40,690 bases of DNA from Bacteroidia bacterium (GCA_030429045.1 JAUIEA010000019.1:1-40690); one strand, 5' to 3'; positions 9,099-18,290 are shown, numbered from the stretch's first letter. Notes: a model not told the origin generated them from the letters alone. Made by a program: numbers and translations.

Positions 9099-9827
9099 AT
9101 GACGAAACCAACAGGCACCCTCTACCTTATTCCCGTACCGCTGACGGAGGAGGGAACAGGGGCGGGTACCATCCCCGAGGATACCAGGGCCATCATTTCC
9201 AGATTGAAGGTGATCATCGCAGAACGAGCCCGTACGGCCCGGCGCTGGATACGGACGATCTGTCCGGAAGTCGACCTGGACCAGGTAGAGGTATTTGAAC
9301 TGGATAAACACCATCGGCATCGTATTGAAAACGAATGGTTTGAAGCGGCCCTGGCCGGGGAGGACATCGGGATGATGTCGGAAGCGGGGAGTCCTGGTGT
9401 AGCTGATCCTGGTGCCCGGGTAGTCTGTCGTGCCCGAGACCTGGGGTTGAAGGTCCAGTCTCTCGTGGGCCCCAGTTCCCTGTTGCTTGCCCTGATGGCT
9501 TCGGGGATGAACGGTCAATCCTTTGCCTTCCAGGGGTATCTTGCACCTCGCCGTCCGGCGGTGATTGAAGATCTGAAGCGCCTCGAAAAGCTGGCCAAAT
9601 CCACCAAGCAAACCCAACTGTTCATGGAGACACCCTATCGGAATGATGCCCTCTTCACCACTGCACTGGAGGTGCTCGAGCCGGATACGTGGCTTGGGTT
9701 GGCCGTAAACCTGACCAGCCCGGATGGCTGGCAGGACACCCGGACGGTCAAAGGGTGGTCCAAAGGAGGCCCGACGGTACTGGGTAAGGTCCCAGTCGTC
9801 TTTATGATCGGGGTACGAATCGGATGA
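9099..9827 (+). CDS. RsmI-like tetrapyrrole-methylase-family SAM methyltransferase
   Basis: The 242-residue protein belongs to the YraL/RsmI branch of the tetrapyrrole methylase family. RsmI 2'-O-methylates C1402 of 16S rRNA. The visible motifs are GTLYLIPVPL (6-15), the SAM-binding MSEAGSPGVADPGARVV, GPSSLLLALMASG, and FAFQGYLAPRRP. It is shorter than E. coli RsmI, and LYLIPVPL replaces the usual LYIVATPIGN. It therefore looks like the second RsmI-like paralogue common in Bacteroidota rather than RsmI itself, and the 16S target is uncertain. It is divergent from scpA with a 177-base spacer. Confidence 0.85.
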   Translation: MTKPTGTLYLIPVPLTEEGTGAGTIPEDTRAIISRLKVIIAERARTARRWIRTICPEVDLDQVEVFELDKHHRHRIENEWFEAALAGEDIGMMSEAGSPGVADPGARVVCRARDLGLKVQSLVGPSSLLLALMASGMNGQSFAFQGYLAPRRPAVIEDLKRLEKLAKSTKQTQLFMETPYRNDALFTTALEVLEPDTWLGLAVNLTSPDGWQDTRTVKGWSKGGPTVLGKVPVVFMIGVRIG

Positions 9828-10170
9828 TTCCTGAACGAAACCCCCGTATCGGTCGTTATAGAAAGGTTAAACCAATCAACCACCAGAGTCTATACTGGAT
9901 AATCCTGGATGAGCCAGTTAACTTTATCCACGACCGCGAATGTTCCACGCAATGCACCATTTACAGTTCTGTAGCGGGTTTCGGAGGCGGCAAAATTTTT
10001 CCATATTTTCCCGGATATTGCCCAGGAATGAAGATATTCTCCGATAACACCAGACAATATGCATTCCCGGGTCATCGTCTTTCCTTCGTGTTTCCGCACA
10101 AAAGTGAAAGTTCAGGGTTGATCGCACAATCGTAAATTCGTCTATGAGATATCCAACCAGTTCGTATACC
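9828..10170. other. Intergenic region upstream of the tail-specific protease
   Basis: These bases hold no gene I can support. An open frame from 9824 to 10135 overlaps the previous stop by ATGA but has no protein-like composition. The segment must carry the promoter of the protease gene. A TAAATTCG near 10133 weakly resembles the TAnnTTTG -7 box and would fit the downstream ATG at 10171, without a good -33 partner. A single TTATCCACG (9924-9932) resembles a DnaA box but stands alone. Confidence 0.4.
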
Positions 10171-12306
10171 ATGAAAGCCGGTAAGCCATTTTTCTTTTCT
10201 CTCATCGTCCTGATAGCGGCCATTGCAGCCTTTTATCCACCGGAACGTCCCGGCACAAAGGAGCAGATCCAGCTGGCCACGATGATGGAAGGCCTGCGGC
10301 AGTATCATTTTATGCCGAAGGAGGTTAATGATGCCTTTTCCGCCGCCGTCTTCCAGGAGTATCTGGATCGGCTCGACGGTGGAAAGCGCTTTTTCACCAG
10401 GACAGACGTAGAAACCCTGAATGCATTTAAACTGGATATCGACGACGAGATCAACCGCCGGAGTTTTGAGTTCTTCAATGCGGCCTCGGATCGGTTTGCC
10501 ACATCAGTGGATCGGACAGAGGGTTGGTTCAGGGAGATCCTGGAAAAGCCGTTCAATTTCGAGATCGATGAGCATATGGAAACAGATGCCGAGAAATTGG
10601 ACTGGGCGGCGAATGAACAAGAGTTGAAAGAACGCTGGCGTCAGCAGTTGAAATATGAGGTGCTGTCCCGGTTTGCGGACAAGATCGAAGACCGCCAGAA
10701 TGGCGTCGAGGAGCTTCAGGATAAAAGTATGGAGGACCTGGAGGCCGATTGCCGCAAGGCTGTTCTGGAGCGGTACCAGGACTGGTACGAACGACTCCAG
10801 AAGACCAAGAATTCGGAATACTTCAGTGAATACCTGTCCACCATCGCCAATCTGTATGACCCTCATTCGGAATACTTCGAGCCGGTGGAAAAGCAGAATT
10901 TCGACATCACCATGGCGGGCAAGCTGGAAGGCATTGGTGCGCGGCTCCAGACAGATAAAGACAACACCAAGGTGGTCAGTATCATCACCGGAGGACCGGC
11001 CTGGAAACAGAAGGAACTGGAAGTCAATGATGTGATCCTGAAAGTGGCACAGGGTGATGCAGAGGCAGAGGTGGTCACAGGATTGTCCATCAATGATGTG
11101 GTATCCAAAATTCGCGGAGACAAAGGAACTATTGTCCGGTTGACTGTCCGCAAGGTTGACGGGTCTACCAAGGTGATCTCCATTACGCGTGATGAGGTGG
11201 TCCTGGATGAAGGATTTGCCAAATCAGTGATCCTCAGTGATGCCAGCTCCCCCAACCGGGTGGGATATATCCGCCTGCCCCGTTTCTATGCAGATTTCGA
11301 GTCTGCGGCAGGAAGGTCTTGCGCCGTGGATATGGCCAGGGAGATCGACAAATTGAAAAATGAATCGGTGGACGGGTTGATCATCGACCTGCGGAACAAT
11401 GGCGGCGGATCTCTGCGGGATGTCGTCACCATGACGGGCTATTTCATCGAAAAGGGACCCATCGTCCAGGTCAAAAGCAAGTCCGGTCGTGCCAGTGTCC
11501 ATCAGGATCGCGACCCCTCCGTGAAATGGGACGGACCGGTCATTGTGCTGGTAAATGAATTCAGTGCTTCTGCTTCCGAGATCATGGCTGCGGCGCTGCA
11601 GGATTACGAGCGTGCAGTGATCGTCGGTAGTCCGTCGACCTTCGGAAAAGGGACGGTCCAGCGCTTCTTTGACATGGATAATGCCGTCAGTGGAAACGAT
11701 GATATCAAGCCCCTGGGCCAGGTCAAATTGACCATCCAGAAATTCTACCGCATCGACGGTGGATCCACCCAACTGAAAGGAGTCGTTCCCGATATCATCT
11801 TACCGGATAATTATTCCAAACTGGATATCGGGGAAAAGGAAAATCCATTCTCCATGCCCTGGACAGAGATCGAACCGGTCGAACATGACCAGCGCGTCTA
11901 TCGTGTGGATGGTTACCTCAATAAACTCCGGGAGCTCAGTCAGGAGCGGGTCCGGGAGTCTGCCGCCTTTCAGTTGACAGAAGCGAATGCGATGCGTTTC
12001 AAGACCCAGCAGGAGCAAACGACTTATCCCCTGAAGCTGGATTACTTCCAGGCCTATGTCAAGGAAAAGAAAGCCGAAGCAGATCGGTACAAGGATATTT
12101 ATACACCTGATGAATCGCTGACGGTGTACAATCCAGCTGTTGATCTTCCCCGAATTCAACAGGATTCTGCCAAAATTGCCTCCAATGAGGATTTCCTGAC
12201 CCAGGTCAAGAAGGATGCTTATATCGATGAGACGATCAACATCATGTCTGACATGATTCGACTGGAAGGGGATTATGCCCGGAATTCCAGGAAAAAAGTC
12301 AAGTAG
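10171..12306 (+). CDS. prc: Tail-specific (carboxy-terminal processing) protease, family S41A
   Basis: The 711-residue periplasmic protease is of the long Prc/Tsp type, which degrades or trims envelope proteins from their C-terminus. In order: signal anchor KPFFFSLIVLIAAIAAF; an N-terminal helical domain (to about 230); a PDZ domain (about 245-335) with GIGARLQ; the S41 core with DLRNNGGGSLRD; and a C-terminal DUF3340-like region (about 570-690). The catalytic dyad is S467 (middle Ser of SASASE) and K493 (TFGKGTVQ), with the same motif context as E. coli Prc. An ATG at 10144 would add nine residues; I prefer 10171 because the charged start of the signal sequence follows directly. A bidirectional terminator lies 20 bases after the stop. 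The short CtpA-type relative at 16468-18105 is separate. Confidence 0.92.
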   Translation: MKAGKPFFFSLIVLIAAIAAFYPPERPGTKEQIQLATMMEGLRQYHFMPKEVNDAFSAAVFQEYLDRLDGGKRFFTRTDVETLNAFKLDIDDEINRRSFEFFNAASDRFATSVDRTEGWFREILEKPFNFEIDEHMETDAEKLDWAANEQELKERWRQQLKYEVLSRFADKIEDRQNGVEELQDKSMEDLEADCRKAVLERYQDWYERLQKTKNSEYFSEYLSTIANLYDPHSEYFEPVEKQNFDITMAGKLEGIGARLQTDKDNTKVVSIITGGPAWKQKELEVNDVILKVAQGDAEAEVVTGLSINDVVSKIRGDKGTIVRLTVRKVDGSTKVISITRDEVVLDEGFAKSVILSDASSPNRVGYIRLPRFYADFESAAGRSCAVDMAREIDKLKNESVDGLIIDLRNNGGGSLRDVVTMTGYFIEKGPIVQVKSKSGRASVHQDRDPSVKWDGPVIVLVNEFSASASEIMAAALQDYERAVIVGSPSTFGKGTVQRFFDMDNAVSGNDDIKPLGQVKLTIQKFYRIDGGSTQLKGVVPDIILPDNYSKLDIGEKENPFSMPWTEIEPVEHDQRVYRVDGYLNKLRELSQERVRESAAFQLTEANAMRFKTQQEQTTYPLKLDYFQAYVKEKKAEADRYKDIYTPDESLTVYNPAVDLPRIQQDSAKIASNEDFLTQVKKDAYIDETINIMSDMIRLEGDYARNSRKKVK

Positions 12307-12325
12307 ACCGTACAGGTTCCTACGA

Positions 12326-12364
12326 GAAAAAGCCCCGACAAAGGAATTTGCCGGGGCTTTTTCA
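12326..12364. terminator. Bidirectional intrinsic terminator
   Basis: A-rich arm plus AGCCCCG (12327-12337) pairs with CGGGGCTTTTT (12352-12362) around a loop of about 14 bases. Because both flanks are A/T tracts it can end the protease transcript on the plus strand and the DsbA-like transcript on the minus strand. Confidence 0.85.
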
Positions 12365-12383
12365 GCTCTGGGGCCGAGGTGGC

Positions 12384-13097
12384 TTATTTCAATGTATCCA
12401 GGGCCTCCCGTATGCGAACGCGCAGCTCATCCAGACCGGCATAGCCACGTGTCAGGACGATCCGCCGATCGTCAACTTCGAGGAGCAGGGTAGGAAATCC
12501 CCGTACGCCCATCCCCTCACTTTTCGAGAATCCATTGATCATCTGTTGATACAACAGATCGTCAGAAAAGGCAGCTCTGGAGGTTTCTTCTTCCAGTCCG
12601 GAAGCCATCATGATCCCGATCAAGCCTTCCCGATCATCGGGTGCCATGCCCTGATGGTAAATGGCCTTCTGCAGTGCCGAGGCAAAGGCAATGGCCTGCT
12701 CGGGTCTGTATTGGTTGATGGCGGCCTGGGCCAGGCAGCCCGGCTCGGAATCCATGATCATTTCTGCCTCTCCGAAGAGCTCATCGAGATAGGCCTGGCC
12801 AAATCGGACGCCGGTGGTTTCTTCGACGGTTTTGTAAGCTCCCTGCAGGTAATCGGCAATATCAGATAGGGGTCCGACCCGATCCCCGCGGACCATTCCT
12901 CCCGGGATGACCTCAAAGGTGGCGCTGTCGGCATACAATTTTTCCAGCTGGCTGATCACCGGACTGAAACCATAACACCACCCGCAAAGGGGATCGTAGA
13001 CATAGATAAAATGGGGCATAGGCCGGATCGGTTGGGTGACTGCCAGTGAGGGCAGCCAGGCAAGAATCATGATGAAGAACAACTGTCTCACAGGCAC
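12384..13097 (-). CDS. DsbA family thiol:disulfide protein
   Basis: A 237-residue thioredoxin-fold protein of the DsbA/FrnE-like group. It has an N-terminal signal region (MILAWLPSLAV). The redox motif is C38-G-W-C41 in YDPLCGWCYGFSP, a helical insertion follows, and the cis-proline loop appears as VRGFPTLLLEV. Many FrnE-like relatives act in the cytoplasm, but the signal sequence places this one in the periplasm, where it would oxidise, isomerise or reduce disulfides. The start is uncertain: GTG codons at 13097 and 13091 or the ATG at 13070 all leave a usable signal sequence. It is monocistronic and shares the terminator at 12326 with the protease gene. Confidence 0.82.
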   Translation of the reverse strand: MPVRQLFFIMILAWLPSLAVTQPIRPMPHFIYVYDPLCGWCYGFSPVISQLEKLYADSATFEVIPGGMVRGDRVGPLSDIADYLQGAYKTVEETTGVRFGQAYLDELFGEAEMIMDSEPGCLAQAAINQYRPEQAIAFASALQKAIYHQGMAPDDREGLIGIMMASGLEEETSRAAFSDDLLYQQMINGFSKSEGMGVRGFPTLLLEVDDRRIVLTRGYAGLDELRVRIREALDTLK

Positions 13098-13194
13098 AGT
13101 TCAAAGGGTTGGATACCACCAGGAATGACGGAGATCACCTGCCGGATAAGATGGGATAATTGTTTTCAGCGGTTGGACGGGGTACATTACGGTC

Positions 13195-13659
13195 ATGAGA
13201 AGATCTGTCCTGGTCGGGATCTTGCTGGTCGCGGGATGTACGGCGATCCAGGCACAAGAAACGATAGATGGTCCGAGAAACCATGCCTTCTACTATGAGA
13301 TTTTTGGCCCGGGGTTGATATCTGGTTCAGTGAACTATGACCATTTGTTCCGCATCGGACTGGATCAGGGCGTTTCCCTGCGTATCGGTATGGCCTATCT
13401 GGACGGTCCGTTCCTGATCCCGGAGGTCAATTATCTTCTTGGCAATGGTGTTCATTTTGCAGAAATGGGCATTGGCACCTCCACCTTTTTTACCCTTTCA
13501 GGTGAACGAGGTCCGGACCTGTATGTCAGGCCGGGTTATCGGCTGCAAGGGAAGCGAGGTTTTCACCTGAGGGTTGCACCTGTGTTCAGTACGACCAAAG
13601 GATCCTTTGCGGGTCAAATACTTGTCCTGCCCGCTGTCTCTCTGGGCTATTGCTATTGA
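13195..13659 (+). CDS. Hypothetical small outer-membrane beta-barrel-like protein
   Basis: The 154-residue protein has a signal peptide (RRSVLVGILLVAGCTAIQAQ). The cysteine at 15 sits in LVAGC and could make it a lipoprotein, although cleavage after AQA is equally plausible. The rest consists of short amphipathic strands with alternating aromatic and polar residues (FYYEIFGPGLISGSVNYDHLF, then LRIGMAYLDGP and LPAVSLGY). It ends in a tyrosine, as outer-membrane barrels often do. Bacteroidota have many such small 'YEIFGPGLxxSxNYD' proteins with no known function. It is convergent with the next lipoprotein gene and is probably monocistronic. Confidence 0.7.
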   Translation: MRRSVLVGILLVAGCTAIQAQETIDGPRNHAFYYEIFGPGLISGSVNYDHLFRIGLDQGVSLRIGMAYLDGPFLIPEVNYLLGNGVHFAEMGIGTSTFFTLSGERGPDLYVRPGYRLQGKRGFHLRVAPVFSTTKGSFAGQILVLPAVSLGYCY

Positions 13660-13768
13660 GTGAGGGTGAATGGAGGGTTGTTATCATACCCTGTAAAACA
13701 CGATTCTGCAACTGCAGGATGCAGACAGGTCGTCCGTTCTCCCGGCATGTTTCAATGGCAATACCCGA

Positions 13769-14263
13769 TTACTCCCAGTCGCTGGGCCTGGGGGTATTTG
13801 TACCTGTGTCCAGCACATACTTCCAGGATCCATCCGGTTGCCGTTTCCAGATGCTGACATAGTTGCCATAGTAGAGGGTATCCGTACCGGCAGGGGTCGA
13901 GGCGGGAAAGCGCCAGTAACCGTAGGTGAATCCCAGGTCACCCGATGTGGCGACTTCTGCGTGGCGGGGTTCCCAGACCAGTGGGGAAGGGCCATCCGGT
14001 TTGGGGTCGGCCCATTGGGCCTGAAGGGCCTGGATCCCCCGAATAGCAGGTTGGCCATCCTCCATTTTAATGACGGCGCTGTCGGCATATTCGACAAATG
14101 CCACCTTCATGCCGGCTTCCTGGCTACGCAGACAAAAGGCCTGGTCCGTGGTGATCAGTTCCCCGGGGTCTGAAGTGTGTTCGAAGCCGGATTCGGTGGT
14201 GCAACCTCCCAGGCAACCCCAAAGTGCTAGCAGGGTAAAACCGTTGATAATTCTGTTGATCAT
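13769..14263 (-). CDS. Lipoprotein with SnoaL/DUF4440-like (NTF2-fold) domain
   Basis: This 164-residue protein starts with a lipoprotein signal: ALWGCLGG followed by C21 as the probable lipidated residue. The mature part (about 35-160) resembles the NTF2-like DUF4440/SnoaL fold. Pointers are FCLRSQEAGMKVAFVEYADSA near the start, then GYWRF, YGNYVSIWKRQPDGSWKYVLDTG at the end. This last strand pattern is characteristic of DUF4440. The function of such lipoproteins is unknown; the fold binds small ligands or serves as a dimer scaffold. It is divergent from marC, with an AT-rich spacer carrying a hairpin (14352-14373). Confidence 0.78.
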   Translation of the reverse strand: MINRIINGFTLLALWGCLGGCTTESGFEHTSDPGELITTDQAFCLRSQEAGMKVAFVEYADSAVIKMEDGQPAIRGIQALQAQWADPKPDGPSPLVWEPRHAEVATSGDLGFTYGYWRFPASTPAGTDTLYYGNYVSIWKRQPDGSWKYVLDTGTNTPRPSDWE

Positions 14264-14351
14264 AGCTTTGTAAAAATTAACATAAAAATTTGATCAAATT
14301 GGAACTTTGATACCAAACATTATTCTTTATTGATCGTTATGCATGAGCGTG

Positions 14352-14373
14352 ATCCCGATAGTGGTATCGGGAT
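14352..14373. repeat. 9-bp hairpin ATCCCGATA/TATCGGGAT
   Basis: Perfect arms ATCCCGATA (14352-14360) and TATCGGGAT (14365-14373) surround GTGG. The hairpin lies 15 bases before marC in a divergent spacer, with no T-tract. It could affect the marC leader or be a REP-like dispersed palindrome; a related ATCCCGC/GCGGGAT hairpin is at 35746. Confidence 0.5.
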
Positions 14374-14388
14374 GAAGATAATGGCCTT

Positions 14389-15021
14389 ATGGAATTGTTT
14401 GTCGCAGTACTCGGATCGTTGTTCTCCATCGTGGACCCACTGGGTGTCGTTCCTGTATACCTGGCATTGACCCATGACCAGACTAAGCAGCAACGCAACA
14501 GGATCGCCCTGATCACAGTGTTCTATTTTGCCATCATCCTGCTGGGTTTTTTCTGGGCGGGTACATACATCCTTCATTTTTTCGGCATCAGCCTGGATGC
14601 CATGCGTATTGCCGGGGGGGTGATCATTCTGGGATCGGGATTGACCTTGCTGCGTGGCGGAGGGGCTCCACGTCGAAAAACAGAGAACAGTCCACTGGTG
14701 GAAGAAGCAGATCAGGGTCATGATGTCACATTTTCTCCGCTGGCCATGCCCCTGCTGGCGGGACCTGGCGCTATTTCGCTGCTGATCGGGATGTCAACCA
14801 CCCAAACGGGCTGGGAAAATCATCTGATCATATCCGGGGTGATCCTGGTGTTGGGCCTGTTGACTTATGGAACCCTGCGGATGGCTCCATTGCTCTTCAA
14901 GGCATTGGGACGGTCCGGGATCACCGCGGTTACCAAGATCATGGGATTCATTACCATGGCAGTCGGGATCCAGTTTATGATCACCGCCTTGACAAATGTC
15001 TTTGCGACGTTGATGAAATAG
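14389..15021 (+). CDS. MarC family integral membrane protein
   Basis: A 210-residue polytopic inner-membrane protein with about six hydrophobic segments. Family motifs are SIVDPLGVVPVYLALT near the start, the glycine-rich RIAGGVIILGSGLTLL, and MPLLAGPGAISLLIG in the second half. This shows the internal duplication usual for MarC. MarC was once linked to multiple antibiotic resistance, but that link was withdrawn and the transported substrate is unknown. The next gene, pdeM-like, follows after 39 bases on the same strand and may be co-transcribed. Confidence 0.93.
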   Translation: MELFVAVLGSLFSIVDPLGVVPVYLALTHDQTKQQRNRIALITVFYFAIILLGFFWAGTYILHFFGISLDAMRIAGGVIILGSGLTLLRGGGAPRRKTENSPLVEEADQGHDVTFSPLAMPLLAGPGAISLLIGMSTTQTGWENHLIISGVILVLGLLTYGTLRMAPLLFKALGRSGITAVTKIMGFITMAVGIQFMITALTNVFATLMK

Positions 15022-15060
15022 GTTTTTCTGGCTGTCGGCACTACCGTACTTTCGCAGGTA

Positions 15061-15750
15061 ATGTCCATTCCTACCATTGGTGAATTTGTTCGACAGGCTG
15101 AACTGACGTTATCCGGCGAGCCTGCCATCCTCCTGGCTGACCGGGCTGTCTGGTTGCCCGGGCAACGGGCCTTGATCCTGGCGGATCTGCATATTGGCAA
15201 GGCCATGCATTTTCGAAAATCCGGCATAGCGGTTCCGGGACAGCTGGCAGATGCGGACCTGCAACGACTGGACCGCCTGATCCGACAGTGGCAGCCCGGG
15301 AAGGTGGTCTTTCTGGGTGATTTGTTTCACAGTCAGTACAACGGAGAATGGGATATGTTTGGGATGCAGATCACCCGGCATCGCAACATCCGGTTCATCC
15401 TGGTCAGGGGCAACCATGATATACTCGAGCAGGCGCATTATGATCAATTTGGCATTGAGCTCGTTCCCGAACAGCTTCAACTGGGTGGTTTACTCCTGAC
15501 ACATGATCATGTCCAGGATGTACCAGAGGGATTGTACAACCTGTCCGGACATATTCATCCCGGATTTCGATTGCGGGGTAAGGGCCGCCAGTCAGCGACC
15601 ATGCCCTGCTTCCATTTCGGGCGTCGACAGGGACTTCTTCCGGCCTTTGGCGGCTTTACGGGCGTGATGCCAGTCAAAGCGGATCCCGGAGATCGGGTCT
15701 GGGTGATCGTGCGGGATCAGTTGATGGAGGTGAACACAGGTACGCCGTAG
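15061..15750 (+). CDS. pdeM: PdeM-type metallophosphoesterase (ligase-associated DNA damage response nuclease)
   Basis: The 229-residue calcineurin-like phosphoesterase matches the PdeM family. Metal-site residues are D42 and H44 (DLHIGK), D87 (LGDLFHS), N118 and H119 (GNHD), H148 (LTHDH), H164 and H166 (SGHIHPG). The DLHIGKAMHFR and FGGFTGVMP stretches distinguish this family from general phosphoesterases. PdeM usually sits beside an ATP-dependent DNA ligase, an Lhr-like helicase and a predicted exonuclease. None of these partners is here, so the gene is separated from its usual cluster. It follows marC closely. Confidence 0.85.
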   Translation: MSIPTIGEFVRQAELTLSGEPAILLADRAVWLPGQRALILADLHIGKAMHFRKSGIAVPGQLADADLQRLDRLIRQWQPGKVVFLGDLFHSQYNGEWDMFGMQITRHRNIRFILVRGNHDILEQAHYDQFGIELVPEQLQLGGLLLTHDHVQDVPEGLYNLSGHIHPGFRLRGKGRQSATMPCFHFGRRQGLLPAFGGFTGVMPVKADPGDRVWVIVRDQLMEVNTGTP

Positions 15751-15847
15751 GTGATTGACAGAGATCATCTGGTTTCCTGACTGATGTCAGTACGTTCAGA
15801 GGGTGCTTCCCCTCAATTTTAAGCCACACAAAAAACCATGATACGCT

Positions 15848-16414
15848 ATGAAAAGGTTCCTGTATGTAATTAGTGGAGTACTAGGTCTTTTAATCCTTAA
15901 CTCTTGCGCCCAGGGCGGTGATGTCCAAACGGATTCAGCCGGCATGACGGGTACGGCCATGATGAAAGGACAATCGGCTGTGGAGGAAGATCCCAATGCT
16001 CCAAAGAGTATTTTGGGCGTGGCAATCAGCTCTCCTGATCACACCACCCTGGTGGCCGGTGTTCAGGCTGCAAGTCTTGAAGATGTACTGGTCAATGCCG
16101 GTCCACTGACTGTCTTTGCGCCGAACAATGCGGCATTTGATGCCCTGCCAGCTGGTACATTGGACGAGCTGTTGAAGCCCGAGAACAAGGCCACACTTGC
16201 CCGCATCATCAAGTTTCACGCTTCACCCGGCTCCTATCGGATCAAAGATCTCCGGGACGGAATGCAGCTGTACCAGGCAACTGGTCACTACATCAAGGTT
16301 GAGAACAAGGATGGTCAGGTGAAAATCAACGGCGCCAATATCCTGGGAACAGTAGAAGCATCCAACGGAGTTGTCCACGTGATCGATGCGGTCATGTTGC
16401 CACCGGAAGGATAG
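15848..16414 (+). CDS. Fasciclin-domain lipoprotein
   Basis: The 188-residue protein has a lipoprotein signal (LGLLILNSC, C20 lipidated), a short linker (21-55), and one FAS1 domain (about 56-187). Both FAS1 signature stretches are visible: LTVFAPNNAAFDALPAGTL and, at the end, ASNGVVHVIDAVMLPP. FAS1 domains mediate adhesion or protein contact at the surface. The protein is probably anchored in the outer membrane. The gene is convergent with the S41 protease gene. A weak hairpin (GAGGG/CCCTC, about 15799-15814) before it may end the pdeM transcript. Confidence 0.92.
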   Translation: MKRFLYVISGVLGLLILNSCAQGGDVQTDSAGMTGTAMMKGQSAVEEDPNAPKSILGVAISSPDHTTLVAGVQAASLEDVLVNAGPLTVFAPNNAAFDALPAGTLDELLKPENKATLARIIKFHASPGSYRIKDLRDGMQLYQATGHYIKVENKDGQVKINGANILGTVEASNGVVHVIDAVMLPPEG

Positions 16415-16467
16415 GTATCTGGTCTGCTCAGGCCAATTCTCTACTGGTTACCAGGTCTAAAAACGGC

Positions 16468-18105
16468 CTATTTGCCGCTCAGAATTTTCCGGTATTGCGC
16501 CGGATCCTTTAACAACTGGTTTGCCGCAACGATCTCCGGATCGTTGCGCAGGCCAAGTTGCTTTCTGCCCCGGTTGAAATAGTATCGCCCGATGATCTCC
16601 TGTTCGATCAGACTGATGATCGCTTCCCGATGTTCGGACAGACTCTTGGACCGGTACTCTCCCAACTGACTCTCGATGGCGGTGATCTGCGCCTGTAAAG
16701 AGGCGTTCAGACCCTCTTCTTCTGCCTTTTCCTTCAAGACTGTCAACGCTTCGTCCGAGGCGGTCTCAAAAGTGAATTTCCGATCCTGTAAAAAGGAGGT
16801 GAAACCATTCCAGTCATCGAAGCGAAAGGCTTCAGGTCCGGCGATGGTATCATGTTCCAGGCAGAATTGGGTGGTGAAATCAAAGATCATATTCTGATCC
16901 GCCAAAGCACGGATCAAGGCGGGATCTTTCGGCTTTTCCAGCACGACATCCGGCTTGACACCCCCACCATCCAATACGGTCCGTCCATTTTTGGTTTTGA
17001 ATTTGGCCCGCTGGTCATCCGGTATATGCACCGGTTCTCCATCTTCATAATTGATGGCCTGGATGCAGCGGCCGCTGGGAATGTAGTATTTGGCTGTAGT
17101 CAGTTTGAGCCGGGCGTTATACCCGATCTCTTTGGTGTGCTGGACGAGCCCTTTCCCATAGGTGAGCTGACCCATGACCACCCCGCGGTCCAGGTCCTGA
17201 ATGGTTCCACTGACAATTTCAGAAGCTGAAGCCGAGCGGTTGTTGACCAGGATGACCAGCGGGATCTCTGTATTCAGTGGATTTTGCGTCGTTTTGTAGC
17301 TGCGATCCCATTCAGGGATCTTCCCTTTGGTACTCACCACCAGTTCGCCGCGATCGACAAAGATGTTGCAGATATTGACGGCCTCATTCAGCAACCCCCC
17401 ACCATTGTCGCGCAGATCCAGGATCAATCCCTGGATCTGGGGATCCTTGGCCCGCAGGTCCTTGTATGCTTTGGCGATATTATTACCTGCTTGCTGTGTA
17501 AACGTAGTAAGGGAGATATATCCGATATGATCATCGACCATACCGAAGTAGGGGACATTGGGCAGATCGACCTCCTCCCGGGTCAGGGTCAGGTTGAAGG
17601 GCTTGTTCTCGCCAGGCCGGTTGATCCTCAGCTTGACCTCGGTGCCCGGGAATCCCTGCATGATATTATTCAGATCCTCGGTACTGCGGTTTCGCGCATC
17701 CTGGCCATCGACCTCGATGATCCGGTCACCCGCCTTCAGGCCCGCTTTGAGCGCCGGGCTGTTTTCATAGATCTGGGTGATGGTCACCAGATCGCCGATC
17801 TTCTTGACCTGGGCGCCGATCCCGTTATAGCGTCCTTCTGTCAGGGTGCGGTACCCTTCAATATCACTCTCAGAAATGTAATTCGTGTAGGGATCCAGGG
17901 CCTGAAGCATGGCGTCGATCCCGGTCCGCATGGTCCGGGCAGGGTCCAGTTCATCGACATAGCCCGCATTCAACTCCTTGTACAGGTTGGTGAAGATCTC
18001 CAGGTTTTTGATGATCTCGAAGTACTTGTCCGAGACGGGACGGACAAAGGCAAAGGAGCTGATGATTCCAGCAAGTACGAAAAAGGTAAATAACCGACGT
18101 TTCAT
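16468..18105 (-). CDS. CtpA-type S41 carboxy-terminal processing peptidase
   Basis: A 545-residue periplasmic serine protease of the shorter C-terminal processing type. It has a signal sequence (LFTFFVLAGIISSFAF), a helical segment, a PDZ domain (about 90-175, with GIGAQVKKIGD and GLKAGDRIIEVDG), the S41 core with LDLRDNGGGLLNEAV, and an extended helical C-terminus (400-545). The catalytic pair is S293 (middle of SASASE) and K318 (TYGKGLVQ). It differs in architecture from the 711-residue Prc at 10171, so the two are not recent duplicates. Substrates are unknown; T9SS bacteria use several such proteases in envelope maturation. Confidence 0.92.
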   Translation of the reverse strand: MKRRLFTFFVLAGIISSFAFVRPVSDKYFEIIKNLEIFTNLYKELNAGYVDELDPARTMRTGIDAMLQALDPYTNYISESDIEGYRTLTEGRYNGIGAQVKKIGDLVTITQIYENSPALKAGLKAGDRIIEVDGQDARNRSTEDLNNIMQGFPGTEVKLRINRPGENKPFNLTLTREEVDLPNVPYFGMVDDHIGYISLTTFTQQAGNNIAKAYKDLRAKDPQIQGLILDLRDNGGGLLNEAVNICNIFVDRGELVVSTKGKIPEWDRSYKTTQNPLNTEIPLVILVNNRSASASEIVSGTIQDLDRGVVMGQLTYGKGLVQHTKEIGYNARLKLTTAKYYIPSGRCIQAINYEDGEPVHIPDDQRAKFKTKNGRTVLDGGGVKPDVVLEKPKDPALIRALADQNMIFDFTTQFCLEHDTIAGPEAFRFDDWNGFTSFLQDRKFTFETASDEALTVLKEKAEEEGLNASLQAQITAIESQLGEYRSKSLSEHREAIISLIEQEIIGRYYFNRGRKQLGLRNDPEIVAANQLLKDPAQYRKILSGK

Positions 18106-18290
18106 CTTCAGGGCTTTGATGTGCTAAGGTAACGGCAAATCCCATTCCGGGATTATCCGGATAGTGGTCATCCAGGGGCAGGAGTTCATTATTTTCGGGT
18201 CTAACCCGTACATTGAGCAGCTTTTCCCGATCACTGATCCATTGAACATCCAGACCTCACCTGAGGTTTATCCTTCATTATCCGACGACT

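Noticed and set aside
8922-9617. Upstream extension of the scpA frame by 232 codons
   Set aside because: It runs antisense through the RsmI-like gene and precedes the family N-terminus of ScpA.
9941-9956. TGTTCCACG half-site resembling parS near scpA, with a DnaA-box-like TTATCCACG at 9924
   Set aside because: Only half of the parS palindrome matches and the DnaA-like word stands alone, so neither a parS site nor an origin is supported.
9824-10135. 103-codon open frame overlapping the methyltransferase stop by ATGA
   Set aside because: Composition is not protein-like, no motif is visible, and it fills a region that must hold a promoter.
17284-18093. 269-codon open frame on the plus strand
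   Set aside because: Antisense to the S41 protease; no independent coding signal.
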